Positions 5,131-5,768 of a stretch of DNA of 5,768 bases are shown piece after piece (position 1 is the stretch's first letter; each line of letters opens with the position of its first letter). The DNA comes from Acidimicrobiaceae bacterium (GTDB lineage Bacteria; Actinomycetota; Acidimicrobiia; Acidimicrobiales; RAAP-2). Made by a program: the position numbers and the translations under genes. Location of the stretch: NCBI GenBank assembly GCA_003151555.1, contig PLXU01000068.1, positions 1-5,768 on the forward strand, read 5' to 3'. A model generated the notes under the pieces. It did no database searches and was not told where the DNA came from. It was given only the letters and a program-made list of their open reading frames with translations.

Positions 5131-5768
5131 GTGAATCCCGATGAGATCTTTGAGTCGTGGCGTCGACAACGAGAGCGCGAAGGCGAACGCGTCAATCTAA
5201 TGGATCTGTACGGCCTCGTGGCCGAGTCACGAGGCGTCGCGCCCGAGGAGCTCCCGCTCGCCGAGCGCCAAGCCCTGGCGGCTCGCGCTCTCAGAGTCAT
5301 CTGGCCCGGTTTCGAGCAGGTCGCGGCGGTGCGCGTGGGCGACCAAATCGAGATCGTCGACTACGACGACCGCTGGGCCGACCTCTTTGGCGTGTGGCGC
5401 GGTGGTCTCAGCGAGAGCCTGGGGACAACGGCCCTTCGCATTGACCACATTGGCTCGACGTCGATTCATGGACTCGCGGCCAAACCCATCATCGACATTC
5501 AACTGAGCGTCGCTGAGCTCACCGCTGAGTCCGAGTACCTCGCCGGTTGCGCCTCGGCCGGCTTTGAGCTCTACAGCCGCGACGAAGTGCACTACTTCTT
5601 TCACGTGCCCCCACCGTCGCCTCGCGTGGCCCAATTGCACGTGTGCCAAGCGGGCGGTCAGTTCGAGCATGATCATCTGCTCTTCCGCGACTATCTGAGG
5701 GCCCACGCTGACGAGCGTGACGCCTACGCGAGCCTCAAGAGAAGCGCCGCCGAGAAGTGGAAGGACGA
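5131..5768 (+). CDS. GrpB-family (UPF0157) nucleotidyltransferase-like protein with N-terminal extension, 3' end outside window
   Basis: The frame is open from GTG 5131 to the right edge with no stop (212 full codons). From residue 73 onward it is a GrpB/UPF0157 domain: IEIVDYDDRW (73-82), the hallmark HIGSTSIHGLAAKPIIDIQ (106-124), then VHYFFHVPPPSPRVAQLHV and HDHLLFRDYLRAH. The family has a nucleotidyltransferase-like fold (the GS motif and Asp122 belong to it), but its substrate is not established. The name is historical and it is not the GrpE/DnaK co-chaperone. Residues 1-70 are a charged, helical extension (MNPDEIFESWRRQREREGE, later LPLAERQALAARALRVIWPGFE) that I do not assign to a domain. 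GrpB domains in actinobacteria are sometimes fused to dephospho-CoA kinase, but no P-loop is visible here. GGAG at 5118-5121 is nine bases from the GTG and six from an in-frame TTG at 5128, which is the alternative start. Confidence 0.85.
   Translation, partial: MNPDEIFESWRRQREREGERVNLMDLYGLVAESRGVAPEELPLAERQALAARALRVIWPGFEQVAAVRVGDQIEIVDYDDRWADLFGVWRGGLSESLGTTALRIDHIGSTSIHGLAAKPIIDIQLSVAELTAESEYLAGCASAGFELYSRDEVHYFFHVPPPSPRVAQLHVCQAGGQFEHDHLLFRDYLRAHADERDAYASLKRSAAEKWKD

Overview
The window reads as a chromosomal piece of a high-GC Gram-positive bacterium. Actinomycetota is likely, and Acidimicrobiia-like is my guess only. The reasons are frequent GTG/TTG starts, an apparently leaderless gene, strong G/C bias at third codon positions in the right two thirds, and a class III cyclase fused to an NB-ARC-type ATPase, an architecture abundant in actinobacteria. 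No rRNA, tRNA, CRISPR array, insertion sequence or integrase was seen.

Left edge (1-189): the C-terminal 62 codons of an unrecognised plus-strand gene. Next (about 190-1550) comes a compact two-gene cassette: a YtrA-type GntR repressor and an approximately seven-helix membrane protein of unknown function, joined by a one-base TAATG overlap. The control region is unusually dense. A 13-bp inverted repeat, an extended -10 box placed for a leaderless transcript, and a perfect 22-bp palindrome centred on the repressor's own start codon together suggest tight autoregulation. The cassette is visibly less GC-rich than what follows.

Centre (1713-4441): one long gene for a class III adenylate cyclase fused to a STAND/NB-ARC-like ATPase and a helical-repeat tail. 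All six canonical cyclase catalytic residues are present, but the reading frame is broken once, near 2541-2546. Restoring one base would give a protein of about 909 residues. The break is either a sequence error or a recent inactivating or phase-type mutation.

Right (4427-5768): a possible 41-residue minus-strand zinc-ribbon-like microprotein, convergent with the cyclase gene. It is followed by a single-domain universal stress protein, a short spacer that can fold into a 12-bp stem, and a GrpB-family (UPF0157) protein with an N-terminal extension that runs off the right edge. The genes do not form one obvious pathway. The shared theme, if any, is sensing and stress signalling (repressor, cyclase/ATPase, Usp), and that is inference.
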